Shown piece by piece: positions 54,510 through 64,000 of a stretch of DNA of 64,000 nt (the stretch's first letter is position 1; each line of letters opens with the position of its first letter). The notes beneath the pieces were generated by a model that saw nothing but the letters and a program-made list of their open reading frames with translations, was not told the origin of the DNA and did no database searches. This DNA comes from Clostridium sp. CAG:354_28_25 (lineage in GTDB: Bacteria > Bacillota > Clostridia > TANB77 > CAG-508): the NCBI GenBank assembly GCA_001915925.1, contig MNRL01000018.1, positions 19,163 to 83,162 of the forward strand, given 5' to 3'. The translations under genes were made by a program, and so were the position numbers.

Positions 54510-54576
54510 TTAACATCCTCCACATTCATGGTGCCAACATTATATCACATAAAAATGCATTTTAAAATAGGTTTTT

Positions 54577-55161
54577 TTAATTTTTGCGCATTTTACTTTC
54601 ATTTAACAATATATAGTTTCTAGCATTTATTGTTTCTGGATGAATTAACCATTCATTTTTTACATTATATGTAATAAATTCGTCCATTAAAAATATAAGA
54701 GTTTCATCAATATTTTGTGTAGATAATTCCCTACTTTTTTCTAAATTGAACCTTGTCCCTTTTCTATTTTCCTCGGTCTTATCAGCTACATATATAATCT
54801 TTTCTAACATACTCATATTTTCTCTTCCTGTTGTATGCCACTTTATAGCATTTATCATATCTTGTGTAAAACCAAATTTTTTAGCAGCAATATCTGCTCC
54901 TATCTTGCCATGTAAAAGTGATGGTTTTACAGTTTCTATTTCATCTATCCTTATATTATTAGCCTTGGCATATTCTATCATTTCTTCATCAGTCATTTCC
55001 TTAGCTATATCATGTGCTATTCCTACCTTTTTAGCAATCTCTTCTTGCACACCATATATTTTAGCAAGCTCTATAGCTTTTTTCGCAACACCCAAAGAAT
55101 GTGTAAAACGATATTCTGATAAAACTGATTTCACATCATTTTCTATTTCTTTGTATTCCAT
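54577..55161 (-). CDS. yqeK: HD-domain Ap4A hydrolase, YqeK family
   Basis: 194 residues. HD-domain metal site: RFTHSLGVAKKAI (first His), AHDIAKEM (HD), KPSLLHGKIGADIAAKKFG and IKWHTTGRENMSMLEKIIYVADKTE. YqeK proteins are symmetrical diadenosine tetraphosphatases that clear stress alarmone Ap4A. GGAGGT precedes ATG 55161. It lies 31 bases after ddl, in a probable murF-ddl-yqeK operon. In many Firmicutes yqeK is beside nadD and rsfS, which are absent here. Confidence 0.9.
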   Translation of the reverse strand: MEYKEIENDVKSVLSEYRFTHSLGVAKKAIELAKIYGVQEEIAKKVGIAHDIAKEMTDEEMIEYAKANNIRIDEIETVKPSLLHGKIGADIAAKKFGFTQDMINAIKWHTTGRENMSMLEKIIYVADKTEENRKGTRFNLEKSRELSTQNIDETLIFLMDEFITYNVKNEWLIHPETINARNYILLNESKMRKN

Positions 55162-55192
55162 ATATTACCTCCTTGGTTGTTTTTATTAAAAA

Positions 55193-56251
55193 TTATTTTT
55201 TCATTGCATACTTTATTAATTTATCAAGAACTTCTGTATATTCTATACCAATAGCATCAAATAATTTTATATACATACTATCCTCTGTAATATCTGGCAT
55301 TGTATTTATTTCATTTACATACACTACATTTGTTCTTTCTTCTACAAAGAAATCCACTCTAGCTAAATCTTTTGCTCCAATCGCCTTAAAAACCTTTATA
55401 GCTATCTCTCTTAATTCATCTTCTAGATTTGTTCCTAACATATTTAAAGGTACCATTGTTTTCGTTGCTGGATTTTGATACTTAGAATTGTAATTATAGA
55501 ATTCATCTTTTATATCTACTTCTCCTGGATATGAAGTAATTACATTGTCGTTACCTAAAAGTGCTATCTCAATTTCTCTTCCTTTAATTTCTTTTTCTAA
55601 AATTATTTTGTCATCATAAAAAAATGCACTCTCTATACTTTTCCTAAGTTCTGATGAATTTGTTGCTTTATTAACTCCGATTGAAGCTCCAGAGTTGGCA
55701 GGCTTAACAAATACAGGATATTTCAATTTATCATATACTAATTCTAGTAAATCATCCATTGAAACTTCCTTTTCGTTAAACTGATTATCTATGCTTACAA
55801 TTCCATTTTCGGTATTTTTAATGCAAAAATATTTCGTTTGCATAACCCCAGCACCAGCTAAAATTGTTTTCATGTATAATTTATCCATAGCAACACTTGA
55901 AGATAAAATACCACATCCAACATATGGAATATCTACGAAATTTAATAGCCCTTGTATAGAACCATCATCTCCACCTTTTCCACGCAATACCGGAAATACA
56001 CAATCTAAGTCTTTTAAAAATTCAATAATATTTTTTATATGTTTTAGCTTAATTGGTTCTTCTCCTAATTTATAATTTGGCATATTTGCTAAATCATCTA
56101 AAACTTCGTACCAATCTCCTTCTTTATTAATATATATTGGTATAACTTCGTATTTTAATTTATTTAAATTTTTAGCTATTGAACATCCTGACATAATAGA
56201 AATAGAATGTTCACTTGATTTTCCTCCAAAAACAACTCCTATTTTTATCAT
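55193..56251 (-). CDS. ddl: D-alanine-D-alanine ligase with unusual active-site residues
   Basis: 352 residues of the ATP-grasp D-Ala-D-Ala ligase family: GVVFGGKSSEHSIS at the start, GKGGDDGSIQGLLN, KLYMKTILAGAGV, KPANSGASIGVNKA and VYVNEINTMPD. The Y..KY of the omega loop (YNYNSKYQN) favours D-Ala-D-Ala, not D-Lac, product. Two differences stand out: the His in the usual FPVLHG motif is Arg here (FPVLRG), and the NTMPGFT motif reads NTMPDIT. Ribosome site AGGAGT. It begins three bases after murF ends. Confidence 0.9.
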   Translation of the reverse strand: MIKIGVVFGGKSSEHSISIMSGCSIAKNLNKLKYEVIPIYINKEGDWYEVLDDLANMPNYKLGEEPIKLKHIKNIIEFLKDLDCVFPVLRGKGGDDGSIQGLLNFVDIPYVGCGILSSSVAMDKLYMKTILAGAGVMQTKYFCIKNTENGIVSIDNQFNEKEVSMDDLLELVYDKLKYPVFVKPANSGASIGVNKATNSSELRKSIESAFFYDDKIILEKEIKGREIEIALLGNDNVITSYPGEVDIKDEFYNYNSKYQNPATKTMVPLNMLGTNLEDELREIAIKVFKAIGAKDLARVDFFVEERTNVVYVNEINTMPDITEDSMYIKLFDAIGIEYTEVLDKLIKYAMKK

Positions 56252-56254
56252 ATT

Positions 56255-57634
56255 TTACTCCTTTATTCCATTATATATCTCGGCAAAATTCATTCCATGA
56301 GCAGCTTTTAATAATACAACATCATCCTTTGCTAAATTTTTATTTAGATACTCTATAGCTTCTTTGGTCGTATCTACTGCTATTACTTTTTCTGTTGGCA
56401 TTCCTAAATATTCTACTTCATCTGCAATATATTTAGCCAACTTTCCAACTGTTACTAGTACATCTATTTTATGTGTAAATACCTCTATTCCTACTTTTCT
56501 ATGAATTTCCTCTGCAAAATCTCCTAGTTCAAACATATCCCCTAGAACAGCAATTTTTCTGCTTCCTGGTAGTTCTTTTAGATATTCTAATGCAGCTTTC
56601 ATAGAGTCATAACTTGCATTATATGCATCATTTATTATAGTTATATTATTTTTTATTTTGTCAACTTCCATTCTGTTTTTGGTTAATGTAAAACTTGCTA
56701 TTCCTTTTATAATATTTTCTGGAGCTATATTTAATAAATTTCCAACTGCAATTGCACATAAACTATTATAAACAAAATGCTTACCACTCACCGGAACATT
56801 TACTGTATATTCTTTATTATTTATTTTTACATTATATGTAGAATTATTTCCATTTATTTTAATGTTATATGCCATTACATCTGCTTCTTGCTCTATACCA
56901 AATGTATATTTCTTATATTTTGTATCTTCTTTAGCCCATTTATTTAGCATATCATTATCATTATTTATTACTATATACCCATCTGGTTTTAGATTTTCTA
57001 ATATTTCTAGTTTTGCTTTTAGTATATTTTCTCTTGAACCTAAAAATCCAATATGAGCTGTTCCAACATTTGTAATAACTGCAACCGTTGGTTTTGCTAT
57101 TTTGCCTAGATACCTTATTTCTCCTAAATGATTCATTCCACTTTCTACAACTACAGCTTCATGATTGTTTAGTTTTAAAAGAGTAGTTGGAAGTCCTACT
57201 GCATTATTTTGATTTCCTTCTGTTTGTAGTGTTTTATATTGCATACGAACTACATTTGCCACAATATCTCTTGTACTTGTTTTACCAACACTTCCTGTTA
57301 TTTGAACAACTGGGATGTTATATAATTCTCTTTTATATGCAGCAATATTTCCAAAAGCTTCTAAAGAGTCTTCTACTTCTATTATTGTTTTATTTTTGTA
57401 TTGTTTTAACTCTTCATCTGTTATTTTTATTCCTGAAATAACAGCCACTTTAGCTCCCTTTTCTAAAGCTTCTTTATAGTATTCATTTCCATTAAATTTT
57501 TCTCCTTTTAGGCCTACATACACATCGCCTTTTTGAATTTTTCTTGTATCTGTGCAAAAAATTTCGCATTTTTCTTCTAAATTACCTATTAATAATTTAC
57601 CTTTGGTTGCTTTTATAATATCTTCCACATTCAT
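56255..57634 (-). CDS. murF: UDP-MurNAc-tripeptide D-Ala-D-Ala ligase MurF
   Basis: 459 residues. Mur ligase layout: N-terminal domain (KCEIFCTDTRKIQKGDVYVG), ATP-binding P-loop QITGSVGKTSTRDIV, central domain (ESGMNHLGEIRYLGKIAKPT, INNDNDML) and C-terminal domain (NDAYNASYDSMKAALEYLKE). It adds D-Ala-D-Ala to the peptidoglycan precursor, and the next gene, ddl, makes that dipeptide. The immediate ribosome site for ATG 57634 is poor. About 30 bases upstream GGGGAGT sits beside a GTATGAT/ATCATAC hairpin that could bring it close to the start codon. Confidence 0.95.
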   Translation of the reverse strand: MNVEDIIKATKGKLLIGNLEEKCEIFCTDTRKIQKGDVYVGLKGEKFNGNEYYKEALEKGAKVAVISGIKITDEELKQYKNKTIIEVEDSLEAFGNIAAYKRELYNIPVVQITGSVGKTSTRDIVANVVRMQYKTLQTEGNQNNAVGLPTTLLKLNNHEAVVVESGMNHLGEIRYLGKIAKPTVAVITNVGTAHIGFLGSRENILKAKLEILENLKPDGYIVINNDNDMLNKWAKEDTKYKKYTFGIEQEADVMAYNIKINGNNSTYNVKINNKEYTVNVPVSGKHFVYNSLCAIAVGNLLNIAPENIIKGIASFTLTKNRMEVDKIKNNITIINDAYNASYDSMKAALEYLKELPGSRKIAVLGDMFELGDFAEEIHRKVGIEVFTHKIDVLVTVGKLAKYIADEVEYLGMPTEKVIAVDTTKEAIEYLNKNLAKDDVVLLKAAHGMNFAEIYNGIKE

Positions 57635-57644
57635 TTTCTATTTT

Positions 57645-57670
57645 GTATGATTTTTTATCATACTCCCCTT
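57645..57670 (-). promoter_or_regulatory. Leader hairpin between ribosome site and murF start
   Basis: On the minus strand AAGGGGAGTATGAT-AAAAA-ATCATAC, then 22 bases to ATG. It could bypass or regulate ribosome loading. The remaining 57671-57845 interval has no gene. Confidence 0.35.
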
Positions 57671-57845
57671 TCTTTGTTTTTGTTAATTTTTTACATTTTT
57701 ATTTTACCTTAGCTATAGCAAACTGACAAAATCAAAGATTTTAGTATGTCTTGATTTTAATAATTTTATTATATTACATTTTTGATGTCAAGGAATTAAA
57801 TCGTGCTACAAAACTAGATTGTACTATCCACTAAGGGAATTTATA

Positions 57846-57882
57846 TAAAAGGCTCGTTACCTATTAGATAACGAGCCTTTTA
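57846..57882 (-). terminator. Terminator after the GLUG-repeat surface gene
   Basis: AAAAGGCTCGTTA and TAACGAGCCTTTT arms, just beyond the stop at 57891. Confidence 0.9.
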
Positions 57883-57890
57883 CTATAATA

Positions 57891-60800
57891 TTATTTTCTA
57901 GTTTGCTTGTTTTTATTTATATTATATCTAATTAATATAGCAAGAACTATAATTACTGCTAATATAATTATATAGATAACTGTCTTGCCTGATTCTTCTG
58001 GTGCTTTCGAAATTTGTGTTGAATAAAAACTTGATAGATTGTTCTTTTCTATTTTTTCATTTTCTGTTTCTACAGTTTGTTTTGTTGTACTCAATAAGTC
58101 TTCCTCATTATAAATTTCGTACCTATCACTAGTTGTATTGTATGTTGTTATGTAATTTGTAATATTGGTATCTTGACTTGCTGTTTGATTTGTTTGTTGT
58201 TCATTATTCTTTTTTATTTCTTCTGCTTTTTCTACAGGAACCTCTTCTAATTTTTGAATAAGTTCTTTTGTATCTTCATATCCTGCTTCATTTATTGTTA
58301 TTGCCTCTTCTTTTGTTGTTAATTTGTCTTGTATAAATTCAATTAACTCAGTCTTATTTTCGTCTAATTTTTCTTCTGAAATTACTTCTCCTGTTTGATA
58401 ATTGAATTTTATCTTATCTCCATTATTGTATGTTACTTCTACTTCTTTCTCTTCTGTATTTAAGTTGTTTCCTATACTATTAATGTCTTCATTTTTAAAG
58501 TTTTCTGGATATGTTATTTTTTCTTTTAAGTCATATAATTTTCCATCTGTTCCTAATACTGTTTCGTATTCTTTTCCATTATAACTGTCTATTATAAAGT
58601 TTCCATCTACCATATCCATGTTTGGAGATAATGCAAATAGATTTCCATCTTTTAAATATAGTTTTGTATCTCTTTTTACTGAATTTCCTTCTGCATCTTC
58701 TATTATTGAATAATTACTATATGTTGTTATTTGTTTTCCTGCATATTCGAAAGTCTGTTCTGGGATTTGCAAAGTTTCATCTTCTGTATTGTTTGATGTT
58801 TGTGTATCTGTGCTTTCAGCAAGATTATGTTCTAAATCTTTTGGTATGTCTATTCCGGATTGATTTGGTAATATCTCATTATTGTATTTTAATATTGGAT
58901 ATTTATTTTCTGATAAAATATTATAGTCAAAATTTGTCGTTCCCCACTTCAAGTTATTTCTATATGTGGATTGTTGTTTTAAATCTTCTTCTACTAAATA
59001 TTGTTCTTCTTTTATATATGGTTCATTTTCTTTACTTGGATTTTTTCCATTTACATTTGAGTATTTATAGAAATATGTATATTTTACTTTATTTATTTCT
59101 TCTGGCATATTTCCTATTCCTAATGATGTTGTTGAAGTATTTTCACTTATTAGTGTTGCCTCTATATAGTTTGCATAATAATAATTAGTTGTTGTTTTAT
59201 CATATAATTCTGTTGCTATTTCTCCTATTATTCCTCCTACATTTGTTTTAGCTTGAATTGTTCCTCCTGCATAATAATTATTATAAATATAACTTACATT
59301 GCTTATATTAGTCATTTCACTATTATCTAAATATCCTAATATTCCTCCTGCAGAATGTTCTGTTGCTACCACAGTAGCATTTGTATAGTTATATTGCATT
59401 GTTCCTGTAATACTATATCCTGATATTCCTCCTACATTTGAATAACCCTCTACATAATTATTAATACCATAACAATTATTCAATCCATTTACACTACCGG
59501 TTATTCCTCCCACATTACTGCCTTTAGATATAATATTACAGCTAATTACTCCGCATCTAGCATTTCCGTCCATATGAAATTCCTAATAGTCCGCCTACAT
59601 CTGTACTATTTGGACTGTTCCCCTCTATTGTTGAACCAATTATTATTGAATCATATAAACTTCCACCATTTCCTGCTATTCCTCCAACAGAGGTCTCACC
59701 ACTTATATTTGAATCAGTGACATTTACATTATATATACCATTAATCCAACCATATGTTCCCATTGCTCCTCCGACTTCATCTCTACCTTTTATAGTACAA
59801 TTATTTACATACGCATTTTTAGTAACTTTACCACTCCCTACTAGTCCGCCTACATAGTTATCTCCTTCTATTGTAGAATCACTAATACTAACATTTTCAA
59901 ATGTATTTTCTACAGAAGTAGTCATGATTCCTACTAAACCACCTATATAATCTCCATCTATTGTTTTTATATGTATATTACTAGCGGTTATATTTTTTAT
60001 GTTTCCTGTAAGGGTATTTCCAAATAATCCTCCCATATTATTATTTCCATTAATATATACTTCGTTTAAACTTACGTTATTTATCTCATATCCAGTCGAT
60101 CTTCCTATACAACCTAAATAGTTACTTTTGTTATTTATATTTATGTTTATTTTATTAAAATCTACATTTAATATATCTCCTGAGTTAAATGCTACAATAC
60201 CAATGTATTGCATTTGCTTCATTGCAAAATCCTGATTACAATTTATTTCTATACCTTCAAAATTTATATTTTCAATCTTATTTTTACATTCTTTTATTAA
60301 ACCAAAGTAATTATCTGTTGCCTCTAAATTAATATTTTTTATTGTATGTTTATTTCCTTCTGTTATTAATTTTCCTATTTTTAAATTATGGTTTATATTT
60401 TGTTTTCCTATAAAGTCTAAATCTGTTAATAATCTATAATTTTCATAACTATTTGGATCTATATTCTCCCAATCTTCATATTTGGTTATTTCTTTATAAA
60501 ATTCTTCTTTTATTAAATAATATTGTTTTTCACTCTTTTCTTCATTATTTTCTTTATATTTTATATTAGTTATTTGGTATGAATCATAATATTTGGTTGG
60601 ACTTGCTGTTACTGTTATATATGTCTTTCCATTTTCATTTCTATTATCTTCTACTTCTAAATCCATATTTTCTATTTCTACTTTTGTTATTTCTAAATTC
60701 TTTGGATTATTTATGCTTAATCTAATATTTAATGTATTCGAATCTGTTCTTAATGTATTTACTGTTTCTAATGATACTTCTGCTTCTGACAAATATATAT

Positions 60801-63800
60801 CTTCTTGGTTCGGTAATAGTTCTGTTTTTTCTACATTCTTTATTTTTGGTAATTTATTTTTTAAATCACTATAATCGTAGTTGTCATCCCACTTTAATAT
60901 ATTAGTATATGTTTCATCTTTTTGTAGTTGTTCTATTGTTAATTTGTTATTTGTTTCTATCTCTAACCCATTTATTGTATTACTTGCAGCCACATAATTA
61001 TTTTCTCCATCCTTTTCGTTTCCTGAGATTTCTCCCATAAAGTTTGTAGTTTTTTTATTTACAATATTTCCTGTATATAAATTATTTTTATAATTTGTTG
61101 CACTACTATATCCTACTAATCCTCCTATATAATTTCCATCTGCCTTTATATTTACATCTATTAAACTATTTTCCAAATCAAAGCTTCCATTTCCTACTGC
61201 TCCACCTACATATTCTCCATCAGCCTCTATATCTCCTTTTACTATAGTATTTTCTACGGTATTATATAATGCATTAGCACTTCCTATAATTCCACCTATT
61301 CCTATATTATTCATACAATTCTTAACTTGTATATTTAGATTATTCGTATAAATATTGTTCATATCTCCAGAACCATATCCAATAATTCCACCTATTCTTG
61401 CACTAGATAAATTTTCAGCATATATATTTATATTACTTAGTGTTATATTTTCATACTTTCCTGCATCGCATCCTGCAACTAGTCCACTTATATATATATT
61501 CTGCTTATTTATTGCTTTTATATTTACTGTATTTACATTTACATTTTTCATATTAATATAACTACCCTGTCCAAATATACCAACATATCCTGATGTAGTT
61601 TCTATATTATAATTCTGGATATTTAAATTAACTATATTAGTTTGTTTATTAAAAGCATTAAATAAAGATCCATTTACAAAAATATTTTTTATTGTATGTC
61701 CTTGTCCATCTAATATTGCTTGTAAAGTTACACCACTATATAAACTTTCTTTTGCATTTTTAAAATCTAAATCATTCATTAATCTATAATTTTGATTAGG
61801 TGTTTTTTTCATTTGATACCAATCATCTATTGTATATATTTCATTATACAAGTCTATCTCAATATTTCTTTCTCCTTCTTTATATTCCCTTGTATATTCT
61901 ATATTGTATGCTCCTTTTGTTGTTAAACTTAGTATTGGATATTCTGAAACACATTGGATTGGATTTGTTAATTCTAATATTACTTCGCTTCTTCCTGATG
62001 AATAATTTTGTGATACTATTTTGCTTGTCAGATTTTTTACTATTATTTGTTGTATTGTTTCTCCTGCTGGATTATATACATTTACTTTTACTTTTGCTTT
62101 CTTATTTTCTTGTTCTATTATCTCTGTACTTGATATATCTGGTAGATCTTTCTCGGTTATTTCAGGTAACATATTATAATCTTGTCTTGGCATACAATCG
62201 TTTAATTTTAGTTGTGGATAATAACCTGAGGAAATTAGGCTATCTATTTCAAATTGATTATCACTATTTAATACTTGGTTTTGAAAATTAGTATCATATA
62301 GTAGTTTCTCCGTTATTTTTTTATCTGCTGTTCCCTTAAATTCTTTATCATTTATATAATAACTATTACTTATTCTTCCTAGTCCATTAGTTATATTTGG
62401 ATTTTTATCTAATTGATAGGTACTTCCTATTCCCACTGTATATACATTTTCCACCTCTCCACTACTATTATTTATGACTAATAGACCTGTTTCATCTTGT
62501 GTTCTTATTTCATCTGCATCTACCCCTACCAAAGAGTAAATATTTTTAATTGTCCCTCTATTTATATAAATTAGTGGACTATTATTATTTGTTGTATAAT
62601 AATAACTTAATTTTATATTTTTCCCATATAAATATCCATTTTCTATATTCCCATAATTATTAAGTATTCCCTTTATACTATTTCCATATAAGGTAGATTT
62701 ATAATTTATTATAAAATTACTAATATTTCCATAATTATCATTTCCTAGTATCTGTATATCCTTATTATCATTCTCTATACATTCTTCTACACTTATGTAT
62801 ATATTAGAAATAGTTCCATAATTATAATAAAATAGTCCCTGACCATTGCATGGTAATTCATTAGAAAAATAAAGTTTTAAAACCATATTTTCTATTCGTC
62901 CATTTTCTCCTATTGTTTCAAATAAAGCACCATTTCCTCCATTAAAATATCTCTTATGTATTGTGTGTCCATTAAAATTAATATGTCCTTGAAAAGCTGT
63001 AACTCCACTACCAAATCTAACTTGTGAACTATTAGTTTCATTTCTAAAGTCTAAATCATTTAATATTATATAGTTTCCTTCTGGTTGAATCATCTTATAT
63101 TCTGCTATATTTGATATTCCTAATATCTCTCCTTCTTTTGTATTAAACTCAAAAGTTGATAATATATATTCTCTATCTCGTATTTTTACTATTAATTCTA
63201 TCTTATACTCTTGATTTTCTTTTATATCGATATTTTTTATAACATTTTCTAATTTATTATTTTCAGGTATATCTTCATATTTTGTATTGCTTATTTCTTC
63301 ATTATTTTCATATATTTTTATATAATAATCATTTGTACTTATTTCATCTCTTTTATCTACTAAATTTATGATTGCTTCTCCTTGCATTTCATATTTGTAT
63401 TCTTCATAATTCGTCTTTTTATTGCCTAATTCTATTTGCAAATCCTTTATATATACATATGAGTTATCTTCTGTACCTCCATTCCATATTACAAATCCAA
63501 CATAACCTGTATCATTAATTATAATGGTTTGTTGATATTCTATATATTCCTTATTGTTTTCAAAAATTATATCTTTTACATTTGCTCCTATTTTTTTATT
63601 ATTTTGAATTGCAATTCTTGCAATATCATTTTCTGTCTTTAATTTAAAAGAAATAGTTACTTCTTGTCCTATATAATCTCGTAAATCATATGTATAGCTT
63701 TGCGAATTGTTTTTTACTCCTGGCCATAATCGTATTGAATTGTCAGTTTCATTGTAATTTTTTTCATAATATCCCCATGTTGAAAAACAATTAGTATACC

Positions 63801-64000
63801 ACTTTACTTTTGATTCTACATCTACTAAGTTTTTTCCCGTTGTCATTTTTAACATACTTTTTAATCCAATATTTCCACTTATTCCTGGCTCTGTTAGTAT
63901 TTCTATTTCTTTTATTAAGTAATTTACTTTATAGGTTGCATCTGTCTCTCCTTCGTTATATTCATCTGCATAAAAACTTAATTTATATTTTTTTTCTTCT
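57891..64000 (-). CDS. Very large GLUG-repeat surface protein read through a +1 shift at CGG; N-terminus off the window
   Basis: At least 2,035 residues in two frames. The first frame (open from the edge to 59569) has a carbohydrate-binding-like jelly-roll (RLWPGVKNNSQSYTYDLRDY, near 63700), three blocks starting like the ITKYEDWENIDPNSYENYRLL type, each followed by beta-helix turns, and many GLUG motifs (VGGLVGSG, VGGIAGNG, IGGIIGYG). After CGG at 59566 the second frame goes on with the same GLUG turns (NVGGITGS, NVGGISGY, VGGIIGEI), a polar stretch, and a C-terminal membrane helix with a basic tail (IYIIILAVIIVLAILIRYNI). There is no LPxTG. The nominal ATG at 63855 is internal; the frame is open upstream. 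Confidence 0.82.
59566..59568 (-). other. +1 frameshift site at CGG (GLUG protein)
   Basis: TAT GGA CGG AAA TGC TAG in the zero frame. Skipping the C gives GGA, GGA (Gly), AAT, GCT and resumes GLUG repeats. The TAT GGA CGG context is the same as at 25888-25890. Confidence 0.85.

Noticed and set aside
4962..59568. CGG reassigned to another amino acid (for example Trp or Gln, as in some other bacteria)
   Set aside because: A reassigned triplet would keep the zero frame open. Here the zero frame stops within 1-4 codons in four of five cases, and homology continues only in the +1 frame.
4722..59573. Five split genes considered as ordinary pseudogenes or sequencing errors
   Set aside because: All five breaks are the same one-base type, all are at in-frame CGG and not in homopolymer runs, both halves are intact, and no other in-frame CGG was seen. 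Chance or random error does not explain this, though raw reads should still be checked.

Overview
The window is AT-rich, Gram-positive-type chromosomal DNA. It has strong AGGAGG-type ribosome sites, many TTG starts, sigma-A promoters, RpoD/DnaG/CarD, c-di-AMP and sortase genes, and the sleB-ypeB spore-germination pair. It fits an uncultured, anaerobic, endospore-forming member of the Clostridia: rubrerythrin, FeoAB and an archaeal-type ProS are present. I cannot place it more precisely from sequence alone. Most genes lie on the minus strand.

Layout. 1-9 kb: end of a PF06541 membrane protein, two membrane-anchored proteins of unknown function, scpB-proS, a class B sortase in two frames, an ECF sigma/anti-sigma pair, a sortase-anchored beta-helix protein, a HipA-like kinase and tRNA-Arg. 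9.4-9.7 kb: a dense DnaA-box cluster beside an AT-rich tract. 9.9-18 kb: gdpP, sleB-ypeB, a glycolipid glycosyltransferase and an MgtA-type ATPase. 18-30 kb: a single giant surface protein (about 4,036 aa) spread over three frames. 30-48 kb: dnaE, a 43-codon gene, tRNA-Met, a probable type I toxin-antitoxin locus, an MBL-fold hydrolase, dnaG-rpoD, carD, dut, feoAB, a Ppx/GppA-like gene, rubrerythrin, rimO and a ribonuclease E/G gene. 48-58 kb: pth, a VanW-family protein, an orphan VirD4-like ATPase operon, dnaJ-like, yqeK, ddl and murF. 58-64 kb: a second very large GLUG-repeat surface protein, also in two frames, running off the window.

Main discovery. Five points in the window interrupt an otherwise intact protein (sortase, twice in the giant surface protein, inside the Walker A motif of the VirD4-like ATPase, and the GLUG protein). 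At all five, the codon at the break is an in-frame CGG, and skipping its C (reading C|GGN) restores the family-conserved frame with glycine. Reading every CGG on the sense strand of the genes by eye, I found no other in-frame CGG, although CGG is common out of frame (roughly 70 cases such as GAC GGA). This points to a genome where CGG is not read as an arginine triplet but drives a +1 frameshift, or CGGN is read as a four-base glycine codon. The genes affected are surface-assembly and transport genes, where the shift could also set the ratio of short to full-length product.

Other notable items are the DnaA-box cluster in a place that does not fit gene polarity, the convergent type I toxin-antitoxin candidate, and two families of short intergenic palindromes that look like REP elements.
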